The notes under the pieces were generated by a model. It saw only the letters and a program-made list of their open reading frames with translations, did not search any database and was not told the origin of the DNA. A stretch of 64,000 bases of DNA from Geopseudomonas sagittaria (GTDB lineage: Bacteria; Pseudomonadota; Gammaproteobacteria; Pseudomonadales; Pseudomonadaceae), in assembly GCF_900115715.1 (NCBI RefSeq), contig NZ_FOXM01000011.1:1-64000 (forward strand), given 5' to 3'. The translations under genes and the position numbers were made by a program. Positions 28,630 through 39,450 of this stretch are shown here, one piece after another (the stretch's first letter is position 1; every line of letters begins with the position of its first letter).

Positions 28630-30444
28630 ATGCTGCACCCTGTTGTCGAGGCCGTGACCGCGCGCATCGCCGCGCGCTCCGCCGAGCGCCGCGCGCGCTA
28701 CCTGGCGCGTGTCGACGAGGCGGCCGCACGCGAGCCGCGCCGGCAGATCGGCTGCTCCAACCTGGCCCATGCGCTGGCCGCCCAGCCGCACGACGAGCAG
28801 CTGATCATGCGCCACGGCGGCTCGCCGCATATCGCCATCGTCTCCAGCTACAACGACCTGCTTTCCGCGCACCAGCCGCTGCACGACTACCCCGAGCAGC
28901 TCAAGGCCGCGCTGGCTAGGCATGGCGCCAGCGCGCAGTTCGCCGCCGGGGTGCCGGCCATGTGCGACGGCATCACCCAGGGCATGGCTGGCATGCAGTT
29001 GTCGCTGTTCTCGCGCGACCTGATCGCCCAGGCCGCGGCCATCGGCCTGACCCATGCGATCTTCGACGGCGCTCTGTACCTGGGCGTGTGCGACAAGATC
29101 GTGCCGGGCCTGCTGATCGGCGCGCTGCGCTTCGGCCATCTGCCGGCGGTGTTCGTGCCGGCCGGGCCGATGCCGTCCGGGCTGAGCAACAGCGAGAAGG
29201 CGGCGGTGCGCCAGCGCTATGCGCGCGGCGCGGCCAGCCGCGAGGAGCTGCTCGAGGCCGAACTGGGGGCCTACCACGCGCCGGGCACCTGCACCTTCTA
29301 CGGCACCGCCAACACCAACCAGTTGCTGATGGAGGCGATGGGCCTGCATGTGCCGGGCAGCGCCTTCGCGCCGCCGGAGTCGGCGTTGCGCCCGCTGCTC
29401 ACCGCCGAGGCGGCGCGCCTGGTGGCGCGCAACAGCCGCCAGGGCGAGCGCTGGCTGCCACTGGGCCGCCAGGTCGACGCCCGGGTGCTGGTCAATGCCG
29501 TGGCGGCGCTGCTGGCCAGTGGTGGCTCGACCAACCACGGCCTGCACCTGCCGGCCATCGCCCGCGCCGCCGGCTACGAGCTGCTCTGGGAGGACTTCGC
29601 CGCGCTGTCCAGGGTGGTGCCGCTGCTGGCGCGGGTCTATCCCAACGGCAAGGCCGACGTGAACCAGTTTCAGGCCGCCGGCGGCCCGGCGTGGATCATC
29701 CGCGAGCTGCTCGGTGGTGGCCTCATGCACGGCGACGTGCCGACCGTGGCCGGCGAGGGTCTGGCCGACTACGCCCGCGAAGCCTGGCTGGAGAACGACC
29801 GGCTGGCCTGGCGCGAGCTGCCGGCGCAGAGTCCGGCGCCCGACATCGTGCGGCCGCTGGCCGAGCCCTTCGCGCCCGAAGGCGGGCTGGTGCTGCTCGA
29901 AGGCAATCTCGGTCGCGCGCAGCTGAAGACGTCCGCGGTGGACCCCGCGCACTGGCAGGTGCGTGCGCCGGCGCGCGTCTTCGAGTGTCAGGAGGCGGTG
30001 CAGGTGGCCTATCAGGCCGGCGAGCTGAACGGCGATCTGGTGCTGGTGGTGCGCTTCCAGGGGCCGCGCGCCAACGGCATGCCTGAATTGCACAAGCTGA
30101 TGCCGCTGCTGGCCAACCTGCAGGCCGCCGGCCAGCAGGTGGCGCTGGTCACCGACGGGCGTCTGTCGGGGGCTTCCGGCCAGGTGCCGGCGGCGTTGCA
30201 CGTCACCCCCGAGGCGGCGGCCGGCGGCGCGCTGGCGTTGCTGCGCGATGGCGACCTGGTCGAGGTGGATGCCGTCCGCGGCGTGCTGGCGGTCGCGGTC
30301 GATGCCGTCGAATGGGCGGCGCGTACGTCCGCCGAGCCGAGTCTGGCGCAGGCGGTCGGTTACGGCCTGGAGTTGTTCAATCTGCAACGGCGGCTGGCGG
30401 GACCGGCCGACCGGGGCGGTTCGATTGTGGACTGGGAGGAGTGA
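28630..30444 (+). CDS. edd: Phosphogluconate dehydratase
   Basis: 604 residues. An Fe-S enzyme of the IlvD/Edd family that converts 6-phosphogluconate to 2-keto-3-deoxy-6-phosphogluconate. Recognisable parts are [59 protein letters not shown] and [15 protein letters not shown]. Length is normal (about 605). GAGGAG before the ATG at 28630 decides the start. eda starts 2 bp after the stop, so the pathway's two signature enzymes are made together. Confidence 0.97.
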   Translation: MLHPVVEAVTARIAARSAERRARYLARVDEAAAREPRRQIGCSNLAHALAAQPHDEQLIMRHGGSPHIAIVSSYNDLLSAHQPLHDYPEQLKAALARHGASAQFAAGVPAMCDGITQGMAGMQLSLFSRDLIAQAAAIGLTHAIFDGALYLGVCDKIVPGLLIGALRFGHLPAVFVPAGPMPSGLSNSEKAAVRQRYARGAASREELLEAELGAYHAPGTCTFYGTANTNQLLMEAMGLHVPGSAFAPPESALRPLLTAEAARLVARNSRQGERWLPLGRQVDARVLVNAVAALLASGGSTNHGLHLPAIARAAGYELLWEDFAALSRVVPLLARVYPNGKADVNQFQAAGGPAWIIRELLGGGLMHGDVPTVAGEGLADYAREAWLENDRLAWRELPAQSPAPDIVRPLAEPFAPEGGLVLLEGNLGRAQLKTSAVDPAHWQVRAPARVFECQEAVQVAYQAGELNGDLVLVVRFQGPRANGMPELHKLMPLLANLQAAGQQVALVTDGRLSGASGQVPAALHVTPEAAAGGALALLRDGDLVEVDAVRGVLAVAVDAVEWAARTSAEPSLAQAVGYGLELFNLQRRLAGPADRGGSIVDWEE

Positions 30445-30446
30445 AG

Positions 30447-31097
30447 ATGAGTCTGACGATGGATGACGTGCTGAAGCGGGCTCGCCCGGTCCTGCCGGTG
30501 TTGGTGATCGAGGATGCCGGCCTGGCGGTCGATCTGGCGCGCGCCCTGTATGCCGGCGGTATCGAGGTGCTGGAGGTGACCCTGCGCACGCCGCGGGCTC
30601 TGGAGGCGCTGGCGGCGATCCGCCACGAGCTGCCGCAGCTGCTGGTTGGCGCCGGCACGGTGATCCATGCCGCGCAGTTCGCCGAGGCGCGCGACGCCGG
30701 TGCGCAGTTCACCGTCAGCCCGGGCTGCACCGAGCGTCTGGCCGCGGCGGCGGAGGCGGTCGGCTTGCCCTACCTGCCGGGGGCGATGACGCCCTCGGAG
30801 GTGCTGTTCGCCATCGAGAAGGGCTATCGCTCGCTCAAGCTGTTTCCGGCCAACGGCGAGGCCAGCGTGAAGATGCTGAAAAGCTTCAAGGAGCCGTTCA
30901 ACGGCATCCGCTTCTGCCCGACCGGCGGCATCACGGTGGACAACCTGTCGACCTTCCTGCGTCTGCCCAACGTCGCCTGCGTCGGCGGTACCTGGGTGGC
31001 GCCGAGCAGCCTGGTGCGCGCCCGCGCCTGGGACCAGATCACCCAGCTGGCCCAGGAGGCCTGCGCACTGTCGGCCAGCCTGGAGCGTGGTGCATGA
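30447..31097 (+). CDS. eda: KDPG aldolase (2-dehydro-3-deoxyphosphogluconate aldolase)
   Basis: 216 residues. It cleaves KDPG to pyruvate and glyceraldehyde-3-phosphate. The class I active site shows the catalytic Glu in GGIEVLEVTLRTP and the Schiff-base Lys in YRSLKLFPANG; TVSPGCTERL and PTGGITVDNL are also conserved. GGAGGAG overlaps the end of edd. Its last four bases overlap the next gene (ATGA). Confidence 0.96.
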   Translation: MSLTMDDVLKRARPVLPVLVIEDAGLAVDLARALYAGGIEVLEVTLRTPRALEALAAIRHELPQLLVGAGTVIHAAQFAEARDAGAQFTVSPGCTERLAAAAEAVGLPYLPGAMTPSEVLFAIEKGYRSLKLFPANGEASVKMLKSFKEPFNGIRFCPTGGITVDNLSTFLRLPNVACVGGTWVAPSSLVRARAWDQITQLAQEACALSASLERGA

Positions 31098-31534
31098 ACT
31101 GGGAGCTGCCGGCACCGTTCGTGCTGGCGATCGAGGTCGGCGCCGAGCACATCGACGCCCTCGGTCATGCCAACAACGCGGTGTACGTCGGCTGGCTGGA
31201 GCAGTGCGCCTGGGCGCACTCGCAGTCGCTGGGCCTGTCCATCGACGACTACCGCCGCCTCGACCGGGCGATGGCGGTGGTGCGCCACGAGATCGACTAC
31301 CTGGCCGCCGCCCGTCAGGGCGAGCGCCTGCAGCTGGGCACCTGGATCGTCGCCTCGGACGGCCGGCTGAGCATGCAGCGCCAGTTCCAGCTGTGGCGGC
31401 CGGCCGATGGCGCGACCCTGCTGCGCGCGCGCACCCGCTTCGCCTGCATCGAGCTGTCCAGCGGCAAGCCGCGACGCATGCCGGCGGAGTTCATCGCGCG
31501 TTACGGCCGCGCGCTGGTGGCACCGGCGGAGTGA
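31094..31534 (+). CDS. Acyl-CoA thioesterase, hotdog fold (4HBT/YbgC type)
   Basis: 146 residues. The hot-dog thioesterase signature is present: VGAEHIDALGHANNAVYVGWLEQ, with the catalytic Asp/His region (IDALGHANN). VVRHEIDYLAAARQGERLQ follows, with a beta-rich end. The natural acyl-CoA substrate is unknown. It overlaps eda by 4 bp, and its cotranscription with central sugar metabolism has no obvious explanation. Confidence 0.88.
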   Translation: MNWELPAPFVLAIEVGAEHIDALGHANNAVYVGWLEQCAWAHSQSLGLSIDDYRRLDRAMAVVRHEIDYLAAARQGERLQLGTWIVASDGRLSMQRQFQLWRPADGATLLRARTRFACIELSSGKPRRMPAEFIARYGRALVAPAE

Positions 31535-31629
31535 ACGGCGTTGCCGACGACGGGCCGAGCCTGCCGCTCGCCGGACGCCGCGCATCCCTTTAGAATCCGC
31601 GGCCCTGCCTTTCGCCGAGAACTTCCCCT

Positions 31630-32619
31630 GTGCAGATTGCCCTGGCGCCCATGGAGGGGCTGGTCGATGAAATCCTCCGCGAGCTGCTGACCGAGGTCGG
31701 CGGCGTCGACTGGTGCGTCAGCGAGTTCGTGCGCGTCTGCGACCGCCTGCTGCCGCTGGCCAGCTTCCGCAAGCTGGCGCCGGAGCTGGACAGCGGCTGG
31801 AGTACCGCCAGCGGCACGCCGCTGCGCCTGCAGCTGCTCGGCTCCGATCCGGTCTGCCTGGCCGACAACGCCGCCTTCGCCGCCAGCCTCGGCGTGTCGG
31901 TGGTCGACCTCAACTTCGGCTGCCCGGCCAAGACGGTGAACAAGTCGCGTGGCGGTGCGGTGCTGCTCAAGGAGCCGGAGCTGCTGCATGCCATCGCCCG
32001 CGAAGTCAGCGCCACGCTGCCGGCCGGGGTGCCGCTGACGGCGAAGATGCGTCTGGGCTACGACAGCCCCGACGGCGCGCTGGACTGCGCGCGCGCCCTG
32101 GTCGACGGCGGGGCGTCCATGCTGGTGGTGCACGCGCGCACCAAGCTCGACGGCTACAAGCCACCGGCGCACTGGGAGTGGGTGGCGCGGGTGCAAGAAG
32201 CGGTAGCGGTGCCGGTGTATGCCAACGGCGAGATCTGGACGGTCGACGACTGGCGGCGCTGCCGCGAAGTGAGCGGGGCGGACAACATCATGCTCGGCCG
32301 CGGGCTGGTGTCGCGCCCGGACCTGGCCCTACAGATCGCCGCCGCCAGCGTCGGCCGCGAGCCCGAGCCGCTGAGCTGGGCCGAGCTGCAGCCACTGCTG
32401 CACCTGTTCTGGCGCAAGGCGCGGCAGAAGCTCGCACCGCGCTACGCGCCGGGCCGGCTCAAGCAGTGGCTGGCGATGCTGACGCGCAGCTATCCCGAGG
32501 CACAGGCGCTGTTCGACAGCATCCGTCGCGACAATGACTGCGCGCGGCTGGATGTGCTGTTCGGGCTGCGCGTCGATGAACTGTCCGGGCCTGTCGCAGC
32601 CGAGTTCATCCCCGCTTAG
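31630..32619 (+). CDS. dusC: tRNA-dihydrouridine(16) synthase
   Basis: 329 residues, starting with GTG. An FMN-dependent TIM-barrel enzyme that reduces uridine in the tRNA D-loop. [15 protein letters not shown] opens the barrel, [19 protein letters not shown] holds the catalytic Cys (residue 98), and KMRLGYDS and VYANGEIW bind FMN. It resembles the DusC subgroup, including the conserved tail [15 protein letters not shown]. It stands alone before a REP-like repeat. Confidence 0.93.
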   Translation: MQIALAPMEGLVDEILRELLTEVGGVDWCVSEFVRVCDRLLPLASFRKLAPELDSGWSTASGTPLRLQLLGSDPVCLADNAAFAASLGVSVVDLNFGCPAKTVNKSRGGAVLLKEPELLHAIAREVSATLPAGVPLTAKMRLGYDSPDGALDCARALVDGGASMLVVHARTKLDGYKPPAHWEWVARVQEAVAVPVYANGEIWTVDDWRRCREVSGADNIMLGRGLVSRPDLALQIAAASVGREPEPLSWAELQPLLHLFWRKARQKLAPRYAPGRLKQWLAMLTRSYPEAQALFDSIRRDNDCARLDVLFGLRVDELSGPVAAEFIPA

Positions 32620-32625
32620 GGTGTT

Positions 32626-32713
32626 CCTGTAGGAGGCGCGCCCTCGCGGCGATGCGGGCTGCAGGACCGCCAACGGGCCAACAGCTTCGCCCCGAAGGCG
32701 GGCCTCCCACAGG
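32626..32713. repeat. REP-like palindrome downstream of dusC
   Basis: CCTGTAGGAGGCGCGCC at the left and GGCGGGCCTCCCACAGG at the right form imperfect inverted arms around a GC-rich centre. This is typical of Pseudomonas intergenic repeats that begin CTGTAGGAG. It separates convergent dusC and lysR-type genes. Confidence 0.65.
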
Positions 32714-32724
32714 GATCGGTGTGT

Positions 32725-33612
32725 CTACTCAATTTTCGCCGCGGCCCCCGCCTGATCCAGCAGCTGCATGAACGCCCGCGCCGCGTTGGACAGGGTGCGT
32801 TCGGTGTGCACGATGTAGCCGAGCTGGCGGCTCAGCTGGATGTCCTCCAGCGGCAGGCGCGCCACCTGTTCGTCGAGCATGGTGCGCGGCAGCACGCTCC
32901 AGGCGATGCCGATCGACACCAGCATCTTGATGGTCTCCAGATAGTTGGTGCTCATGCTCACGTTCGGCGCCAGCCCGGCGCCCTCGAACAGGCGGTGGAC
33001 GATGTGGTGGGTGAAGGTGTTCTCGCCGGGGAACACCGCCGGATGGCGCGCCACCTCGGCCAGGGTCACCGGCCCGCCGTGGGCCAGCGGGTGCTCGGGG
33101 GCGGCGACGAAGTCCAGTGGGTCGTCCCATACCGGCACCGCGCGCACCGGCGCGGCGGTATGCGGGGCGAGGGTGATCACCGCCAGCTCGGTGCGTCCGT
33201 GCAGCACGTCCTCGTAGGCCACCTCCGAATCGAGAAAGCGGATGTCCAGCGCCACCTGCGGATGGGCGCGGGTGAAGGCGCGCAGCAGGGGAGGGAGCCT
33301 GTGCAGGCCGATGTGGTGGCTGGTGGCCAGGGTCAGGCGGCCGCCGACGTCGCCGTTGAGGTTGCTCAGCGCCCGCCGCGTGTCATCCAGCACGTTGAGG
33401 ATCTGCCAGGCGCGCGGCAGCAGGGCGCGGCCGGCCTCGGTCAGGCTGATCTCGCGACCGATGCGGTCGAACAGCCGCACCTCCAGCTGCTGCTCCAGCG
33501 CGGCGATGCGTTTGCTCACCGCTGGCTGGGACAGGTGCAGGCGTTCGCCGGCGGCGGAAAAGCTGCCGGTTTCGGCGATGGCGATGAAGGTGGCGAGGCT
33601 GGCCAGGTCCAT
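32725..33612 (-). CDS. LysR-family transcriptional regulator divergent from leuC
   Basis: 295 residues. The N-terminal helix-turn-helix is ASLATFIAIAETGSFSAAGERLHLSQPAVSKRIAALE; the remainder is the periplasmic-binding-like effector domain. It is transcribed away from leuC, with a shared 123-bp control region holding repeated GTTATCCAA motifs. The arrangement suggests that it regulates leuC-leuD-leuB, or itself, in response to a leucine-pathway intermediate; the effector is not known. The start at 33612 gives the standard LysR N-terminus; an upstream ATG at 33642 would add ten residues. Confidence 0.92.
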   Translation of the reverse strand: MDLASLATFIAIAETGSFSAAGERLHLSQPAVSKRIAALEQQLEVRLFDRIGREISLTEAGRALLPRAWQILNVLDDTRRALSNLNGDVGGRLTLATSHHIGLHRLPPLLRAFTRAHPQVALDIRFLDSEVAYEDVLHGRTELAVITLAPHTAAPVRAVPVWDDPLDFVAAPEHPLAHGGPVTLAEVARHPAVFPGENTFTHHIVHRLFEGAGLAPNVSMSTNYLETIKMLVSIGIAWSVLPRTMLDEQVARLPLEDIQLSRQLGYIVHTERTLSNAARAFMQLLDQAGAAAKIE

Positions 33613-33628
33613 GTTCGGATTCCTTGGG

Positions 33629-33668
33629 GTTATCCAAAGCATGAAAAATATGAATTTGTGTTATCCAA
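33629..33668. promoter_or_regulatory. Candidate LysR operator between lysR and leuC
   Basis: GTTATCCAA occurs at 33629-33637 and 33660-33668, 31 bp apart (about three helical turns). The first copy is part of TTGG-N6-CCAA, a T-N11-A-like dyad. Confidence 0.5.
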
Positions 33669-33735
33669 GGCAAGCCCCTAGCATCGACCGCACAAGCCCT
33701 GTGGGCATACAGCAACAACCGATGAGGAGTTCCCC

Positions 33736-35160
33736 GTGGCCGGCAAGACGCTTTATGACAAGCTCTGGGACATGCACCTGGTCAAGCAGCGCGACGATGG
33801 GTCGGCGCTGATCTACATCGACCGCCAGATCCTGCACGAAGTGACCTCCCCGCAGGCCTTCGAAGGTCTGCGTCTGGCCGGGCGCAAGCCGTGGCGCGTG
33901 GATGCCAACATCGCCACCCCGGACCACAACGTGCCGACCACCAAGGCCGAGCGCCAGGGCGGCCTCGAGTCGATCCACGACGAAGTGTCGCGCCTGCAGG
34001 TGCAGACCCTCGACGAGAACTGCGACGACTTCGGCATCCTCGAATTCAAGATGAACGACCAGCGCCAGGGCATCGTCCACGTGGTCGGCCCGGAGCAGGG
34101 CGCTACCCTGCCGGGCATGACCGTGGTCTGCGGCGACTCGCACACCTCCACCCACGGCGCCTTCGGCGCGCTGGCCCACGGCATCGGCACCTCCGAGGTC
34201 GAGCACGTGCTGGCGACCCAGTGCCTGGTGGCCAAGAAGATGAAGAACATGCAGGTGAAGGTCGACGGCAAGCTGCCGGCCGGCGTCACCGCCAAGGACA
34301 TCGTGCTGGCGATCATCGGCAAGATCGGCACCGCCGGCGGCAACGGCCATGCCCTGGAATTCGCCGGCAGCGCGATCCGCGAGCTGTCGATGGAAGGGCG
34401 CATGACCATCTGCAACATGGCCATCGAGGCTGGCGCCCGCGTCGGTCTGGTCGCCGTCGACGACAAGACCATCGCCTACGTCGAGGGCCGTACCTTCGCG
34501 CCCAAGGGTGCCGACTGGGATGCCGCCGTCGCGCAGTGGCAGGGTCTGGTTTCCGACGCCGATGCGGTGTTCGACACCGTGGTCGAGCTCAAGGCCGAGG
34601 ACATCAAGCCGCAGGTCAGCTGGGGCACCTCGCCGGAGATGGTGCTGCCGGTCGATGCCAACGTGCCGGATCCGGCGCAGGAAGCCGACCCGGTCAAGCG
34701 CGACTCCATCGTCCGCGCCCTCAAGTACATGGGCCTGGCCGCCAACCAGCCGATCACCGAGATCCAGCTGGACCGCGTGTTCATCGGCTCCTGCACCAAC
34801 TCGCGGATCGAGGATCTGCGTGCCGCTGCCGTGGTGGCCAAGGGCCGCAAGGTCGCTGCCACCGTCAAGCAGGCGCTGGTGGTGCCGGGCTCGGGCCTGG
34901 TCAAGGCGCAGGCCGAGGCCGAGGGGCTGGACAAGATCTTCATCGAAGCCGGCTTCGAGTGGCGCGAGCCGGGTTGCTCCATGTGCCTGGCGATGAACCC
35001 GGACCGCCTGGAGAGTGGCGAGCACTGCGCCTCCACCTCCAACCGCAACTTCGAGGGCCGTCAGGGTGCCGGTGGGCGTACCCACCTGGTTAGCCCGGCC
35101 ATGGCTGCCGCCGCGGCGGTGACCGGCCACTTCGTCGATGTGCGTGAGCTGCTGAACTGA
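33736..35160 (+). CDS. leuC: 3-isopropylmalate dehydratase, large subunit
   Basis: 474 residues, starting with GTG after GAGGAG. With LeuD it isomerises 2- to 3-isopropylmalate in leucine synthesis. It is an aconitase-family Fe-S protein; cluster cysteines are visible in [13 protein letters not shown] and [12 protein letters not shown], and [14 protein letters not shown] is the conserved core. It is the first gene of leuC-leuD-leuB, opposite the LysR regulator. Confidence 0.97.
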   Translation: MAGKTLYDKLWDMHLVKQRDDGSALIYIDRQILHEVTSPQAFEGLRLAGRKPWRVDANIATPDHNVPTTKAERQGGLESIHDEVSRLQVQTLDENCDDFGILEFKMNDQRQGIVHVVGPEQGATLPGMTVVCGDSHTSTHGAFGALAHGIGTSEVEHVLATQCLVAKKMKNMQVKVDGKLPAGVTAKDIVLAIIGKIGTAGGNGHALEFAGSAIRELSMEGRMTICNMAIEAGARVGLVAVDDKTIAYVEGRTFAPKGADWDAAVAQWQGLVSDADAVFDTVVELKAEDIKPQVSWGTSPEMVLPVDANVPDPAQEADPVKRDSIVRALKYMGLAANQPITEIQLDRVFIGSCTNSRIEDLRAAAVVAKGRKVAATVKQALVVPGSGLVKAQAEAEGLDKIFIEAGFEWREPGCSMCLAMNPDRLESGEHCASTSNRNFEGRQGAGGRTHLVSPAMAAAAAVTGHFVDVRELLN

Positions 35161-35171
35161 GGATCGTCTGA

Positions 35172-35819
35172 ATGAAAGCCTTTACCCAACACACCGGTCT
35201 GGTCTGCCCGCTGGATCGCGCCAACGTCGACACCGACCAGATCATTCCCAAGCAGTTCCTCAAGTCGATCAAGCGCACCGGCTTCGGTCCGAACCTGTTC
35301 GACGAGTGGCGCTACCTGGACGTCGGCCAACCGAACCAGGACTGCTCGAACCGCCCGGTGAACCAGGACTTCGTGCTGAACTTCCCGCGCTACCAGGGCG
35401 CCAGCGTGCTGCTGGCCCGCGAGAACTTCGGCTGCGGTTCCTCCCGCGAGCACGCGCCGTGGGCGCTGGAAGAGTACGGCTTCCGCACCATCATCGCGCC
35501 GAGCTACGCCGACATCTTCTTCAACAACAGCTTCAAGAACGGCCTGCTGCCGATCATCCTGCCGGAAGCGGAAGTGGACGAGCTGTTCCAGCAGTGCGAG
35601 GCGACCGAGGGCTACCAGCTGACCGTCGACCTGGCCGCGCAGACCGTGACCCGTCCGGACGGCAAGGTGCTGTCCTTCGAGATCGACCCGTTCCGCAAGC
35701 ACTGCCTGCTCAACGGTCTGGACGACATCGGCCTGACCCTGCAGGACGCCGACGCCATCCGTGCGTTCGAGGAAAAGCACAAGCAGACCAGCCCCTGGCT
35801 GTTCGGCGCGATCAAGTAA
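35172..35819 (+). CDS. leuD: 3-isopropylmalate dehydratase, small subunit
   Basis: 215 residues. It provides the swivelling domain of the isomerase. Characteristic parts are [20 protein letters not shown] and the loop [19 protein letters not shown]. The length is normal. It lies 11 bp after leuC. A G+C-rich 60-bp spacer follows before leuB. Confidence 0.97.
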   Translation: MKAFTQHTGLVCPLDRANVDTDQIIPKQFLKSIKRTGFGPNLFDEWRYLDVGQPNQDCSNRPVNQDFVLNFPRYQGASVLLARENFGCGSSREHAPWALEEYGFRTIIAPSYADIFFNNSFKNGLLPIILPEAEVDELFQQCEATEGYQLTVDLAAQTVTRPDGKVLSFEIDPFRKHCLLNGLDDIGLTLQDADAIRAFEEKHKQTSPWLFGAIK

Positions 35820-35879
35820 TCCCTTTCCCGCCGGGGCGGGCAATGCCCGCGCCCCGGCCACCAAACTCAAGGACAAGCA

Positions 35880-36962
<1,083 letters not shown>

Positions 36963-36969
36963 GCTGTCC

Positions 36970-37003
36970 GGGAGCCGCCCCGTCGCGGGCGGCCCCACTT
37001 TTT
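36970..37003 (+). terminator. Terminator between leuB and asd
   Basis: GCCGCCC (36974-36980) pairs with GGGCGGC (36987-36993), followed by CCCCACTTTTT. Confidence 0.7.
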
Positions 37004-37022
37004 CGAGAAAGGTGTAGTTGCG

Positions 37023-38135
37023 ATGAAGCGTGTAGGTCTTGTCGGTTGGCGCGGTATGGTGGGTTCCGTGCTCATGCAGCGGATGCTGGAAGAGCGCGAT
37101 TTCGACCTGATCGAGCCGGTGTTCTTCACCACCTCCAACGTCGGCGGCCAGGGTCCGTCCATCGGCAAGGACATTGCCCCGCTGAAGGATGCCTACAGCA
37201 TCGACGAGCTGAAGACCCTCGACGTGATCCTCACCTGCCAGGGTGGCGACTACACCAGTGAAGTGTTCCCCAAGCTGCGCGAAGCCGGCTGGCAGGGCTA
37301 CTGGATCGACGCGGCCTCCAGCCTGCGCATGGCCGATGACTCGGTCATCGTCCTCGATCCGGTCAACCGCAAGGTCATCGACCAGTCGCTGGATGCCGGC
37401 GGCAAGAACTACATCGGCGGCAACTGCACCGTCAGCCTGATGCTGATGGCGCTCGGCGGCCTCTACGAAGCCGGTCTGGTCGAGTGGATGAGCGCCATGA
37501 CCTACCAGGCCGCCTCCGGCGCCGGTGCGCAGAACATGCGCGAGCTGATCAAGCAGATGGGCGTGATCAACGCCGCGGTGGCCGATGACCTGGCCAACCC
37601 GGCCAGCGCGATCCTCGACATCGACCGCAAGGTCGCCGAGACCCAGCGCAGCGCCGAGTTCCCGGTGGACCACTTCGGTGTGCCGCTGGCCGGCAGCCTG
37701 ATCCCCTACATCGACAAGGAGCTGCCCAACGGGCAGAGCCGCGAGGAGTGGAAGGCCCAGGCCGAGACCAACAAGATCCTCGGACGCAACAAGAGCCCGA
37801 TCCCGGTGGACGGCATCTGCGTACGCGTCGGCGCCATGCGCTGCCACAGCCAGGCGCTGACCATCAAGCTGAACAAGGACGTGCCGCTGGCCGACATCGA
37901 GGGCCTGATCAGCCAGCACAACCCCTGGGTCAAGCTGGTGCCCAACCAGCGCGAGATCAGCATGCGCGAGCTGAGCCCGACTGCCGTCACCGGTACCCTC
38001 AGCGTGCCGGTCGGTCGTCTGCGCAAGCTCAACATGGGCTCGCAGTACCTCGGTGCCTTCACCGTCGGCGACCAGCTGCTGTGGGGCGCGGCCGAGCCGC
38101 TGCGCCGCATGCTGCGCATCCTGCTGGAACGCTGA
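37023..38135 (+). CDS. asd: Aspartate-semialdehyde dehydrogenase
   Basis: 370 residues. It reduces aspartyl phosphate to the semialdehyde that feeds lysine, methionine, threonine and cell-wall precursors. The NADP loop is [18 protein letters not shown] and the catalytic nucleophile is Cys135 in GGNCTVSLM. It is the long gammaproteobacterial form. It sits between leuB and the usg-like paralogue, the usual Pseudomonas order. A GAGAAAGG-type ribosome site precedes it. Confidence 0.97.
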   Translation: MKRVGLVGWRGMVGSVLMQRMLEERDFDLIEPVFFTTSNVGGQGPSIGKDIAPLKDAYSIDELKTLDVILTCQGGDYTSEVFPKLREAGWQGYWIDAASSLRMADDSVIVLDPVNRKVIDQSLDAGGKNYIGGNCTVSLMLMALGGLYEAGLVEWMSAMTYQAASGAGAQNMRELIKQMGVINAAVADDLANPASAILDIDRKVAETQRSAEFPVDHFGVPLAGSLIPYIDKELPNGQSREEWKAQAETNKILGRNKSPIPVDGICVRVGAMRCHSQALTIKLNKDVPLADIEGLISQHNPWVKLVPNQREISMRELSPTAVTGTLSVPVGRLRKLNMGSQYLGAFTVGDQLLWGAAEPLRRMLRILLER

Positions 38136-38174
38136 GAGGCGGGCGCGCCCTGCGCCTGACCTACCCCGAAAGAG

Positions 38175-38194
38175 AGACCCGCCACGGCGGGTCT
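38175..38194 (+). terminator. Hairpin after asd
   Basis: AGACCCGCC and GGCGGGTCT flank AC; short T-poor tail. Probable terminator or processing signal. Confidence 0.55.
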
Positions 38195-38318
38195 GCTCGT
38201 TTATGGGCTGCCTGGGGCTGCTTGGCCGCAGATCCACTGATCCGTTCGTCGCCCGGCGGGCTACCCAAGTGGCGGTCCGCTCGCTACAGTTCGCGCCTAT
38301 TTCGCAGGAGGCCGCCTC

Positions 38319-39314
38319 ATGAGCAAGACTTTCGATATCGCCGTCATCGGTGCCACCGGGCTGATTGGCGAGACGCTGCTGATGGTCCTCGACGAGCGCG
38401 AGTTTCCGGTCGGCAACCTGTACCCGCTGTCGGCCGGTGAGGCCGGCAGCCAGGTGGCAGCCTTCGGCGAGCGCAACCTGCGGGTCCGCGCCGTGGAGAC
38501 CTTCGACTTTGCCACGGTTGCCCTGGTGTTCCTGCTCGAGCCGCTGGCCGCGGCCCAGTTGGCGCGCATCGAGGCCGCCGGCTGTGCGCTGGTCGATCTG
38601 ACCGGTTCGCTGTCGGCGCAGCAGGCGCCCTGCGTGGTGGCCGGAGTCAATTCACAGGCGGCGGCTGCCGGTCGCTGGCTGCGCAGCCCGTTGCCGGCGG
38701 TGGTGGCACTGGCCAGTGTGCTCGGCACCCTGCGCCAGGTGCTCGGTCTGCAGCGGGTCACCGTCACCGCCTGCCTGGCGGTGTCCAGTCGCGGCCGCGA
38801 TGGCATCGAGGAGCTGGCGCGGCAGACCGCCCAGCTGCTCAACGCCCGCCCGGTGGAGCCGCAGTTGTTCGATCGCCAGGTCGCCTTCAACCTGCTGGCG
38901 CGGGCCAGTGCCGAGATGCCCGACGGGCACGCCCGTGACGAGCGCCGCCTGGCCGGCGAGCTGGGCGAGGTGCTGGGTGCCCCGCAGCTGCCGGTGGCCG
39001 TCACCTGCGTGCAGGCGCCGGTATTCTTCGGCGACAGCCTGGCGGTCAGCCTGCTCTGCGACGAGCCGGTCGATCTGCCGGTGGTTCGCCACTGCCTGGA
39101 GGATGCCGCCGAGCTGGAACTGGTCGAGCAGGGCGACTATCCCACCGCCGTCGGCGACGCGCTGGGACAGGATCTGGTGTATGTGGGCCGGGTGCGAGCA
39201 GGCCTGCAGGACCCGCGCGAACTCAATTTGTGGATTGCATCAGATAATGTGCGAAAAGGTTCGGCACTCAATGCCGTACAGCTGGCCGAGTTGTTGCTTA
39301 AACACACCCTGTAA
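38319..39314 (+). CDS. usg: USG-1-type aspartate-semialdehyde dehydrogenase homologue, probably not catalytic
   Basis: 331 residues. It has the same fold as Asd, with the nucleotide loop FDIAVIGATGLIGETLLMVL. However, the segment where Asd carries the nucleophilic N-C-[ST] reads RSPLPAVVALAS, so the active cysteine is missing. Proteins of this USG-1 group lie between asd and fimV/truA in many gammaproteobacteria and have no assigned function. CAGGAGG immediately upstream supports the start. It is probably a separate unit from asd because a hairpin intervenes. Confidence 0.9.
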   Translation: MSKTFDIAVIGATGLIGETLLMVLDEREFPVGNLYPLSAGEAGSQVAAFGERNLRVRAVETFDFATVALVFLLEPLAAAQLARIEAAGCALVDLTGSLSAQQAPCVVAGVNSQAAAAGRWLRSPLPAVVALASVLGTLRQVLGLQRVTVTACLAVSSRGRDGIEELARQTAQLLNARPVEPQLFDRQVAFNLLARASAEMPDGHARDERRLAGELGEVLGAPQLPVAVTCVQAPVFFGDSLAVSLLCDEPVDLPVVRHCLEDAAELELVEQGDYPTAVGDALGQDLVYVGRVRAGLQDPRELNLWIASDNVRKGSALNAVQLAELLLKHTL

Positions 39315-39450
39315 AAGATACTGCCCCGACATTTTTTTCGGCTTTGTCCATCCTGGCTGCGCATTTTCGGGGGCTGCTGCATGACAGCGGCAGATGCCAG
39401 TCATGCCACCGACTCGCTCGCCGAGACAGAAGAAACGAAGGATTAACGCT

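Noticed and set aside
32953-33217. Open frames on the plus strand across the LysR gene (32719-33681)
   Set aside because: Antisense to a clear LysR protein with a normal helix-turn-helix; no independent evidence.
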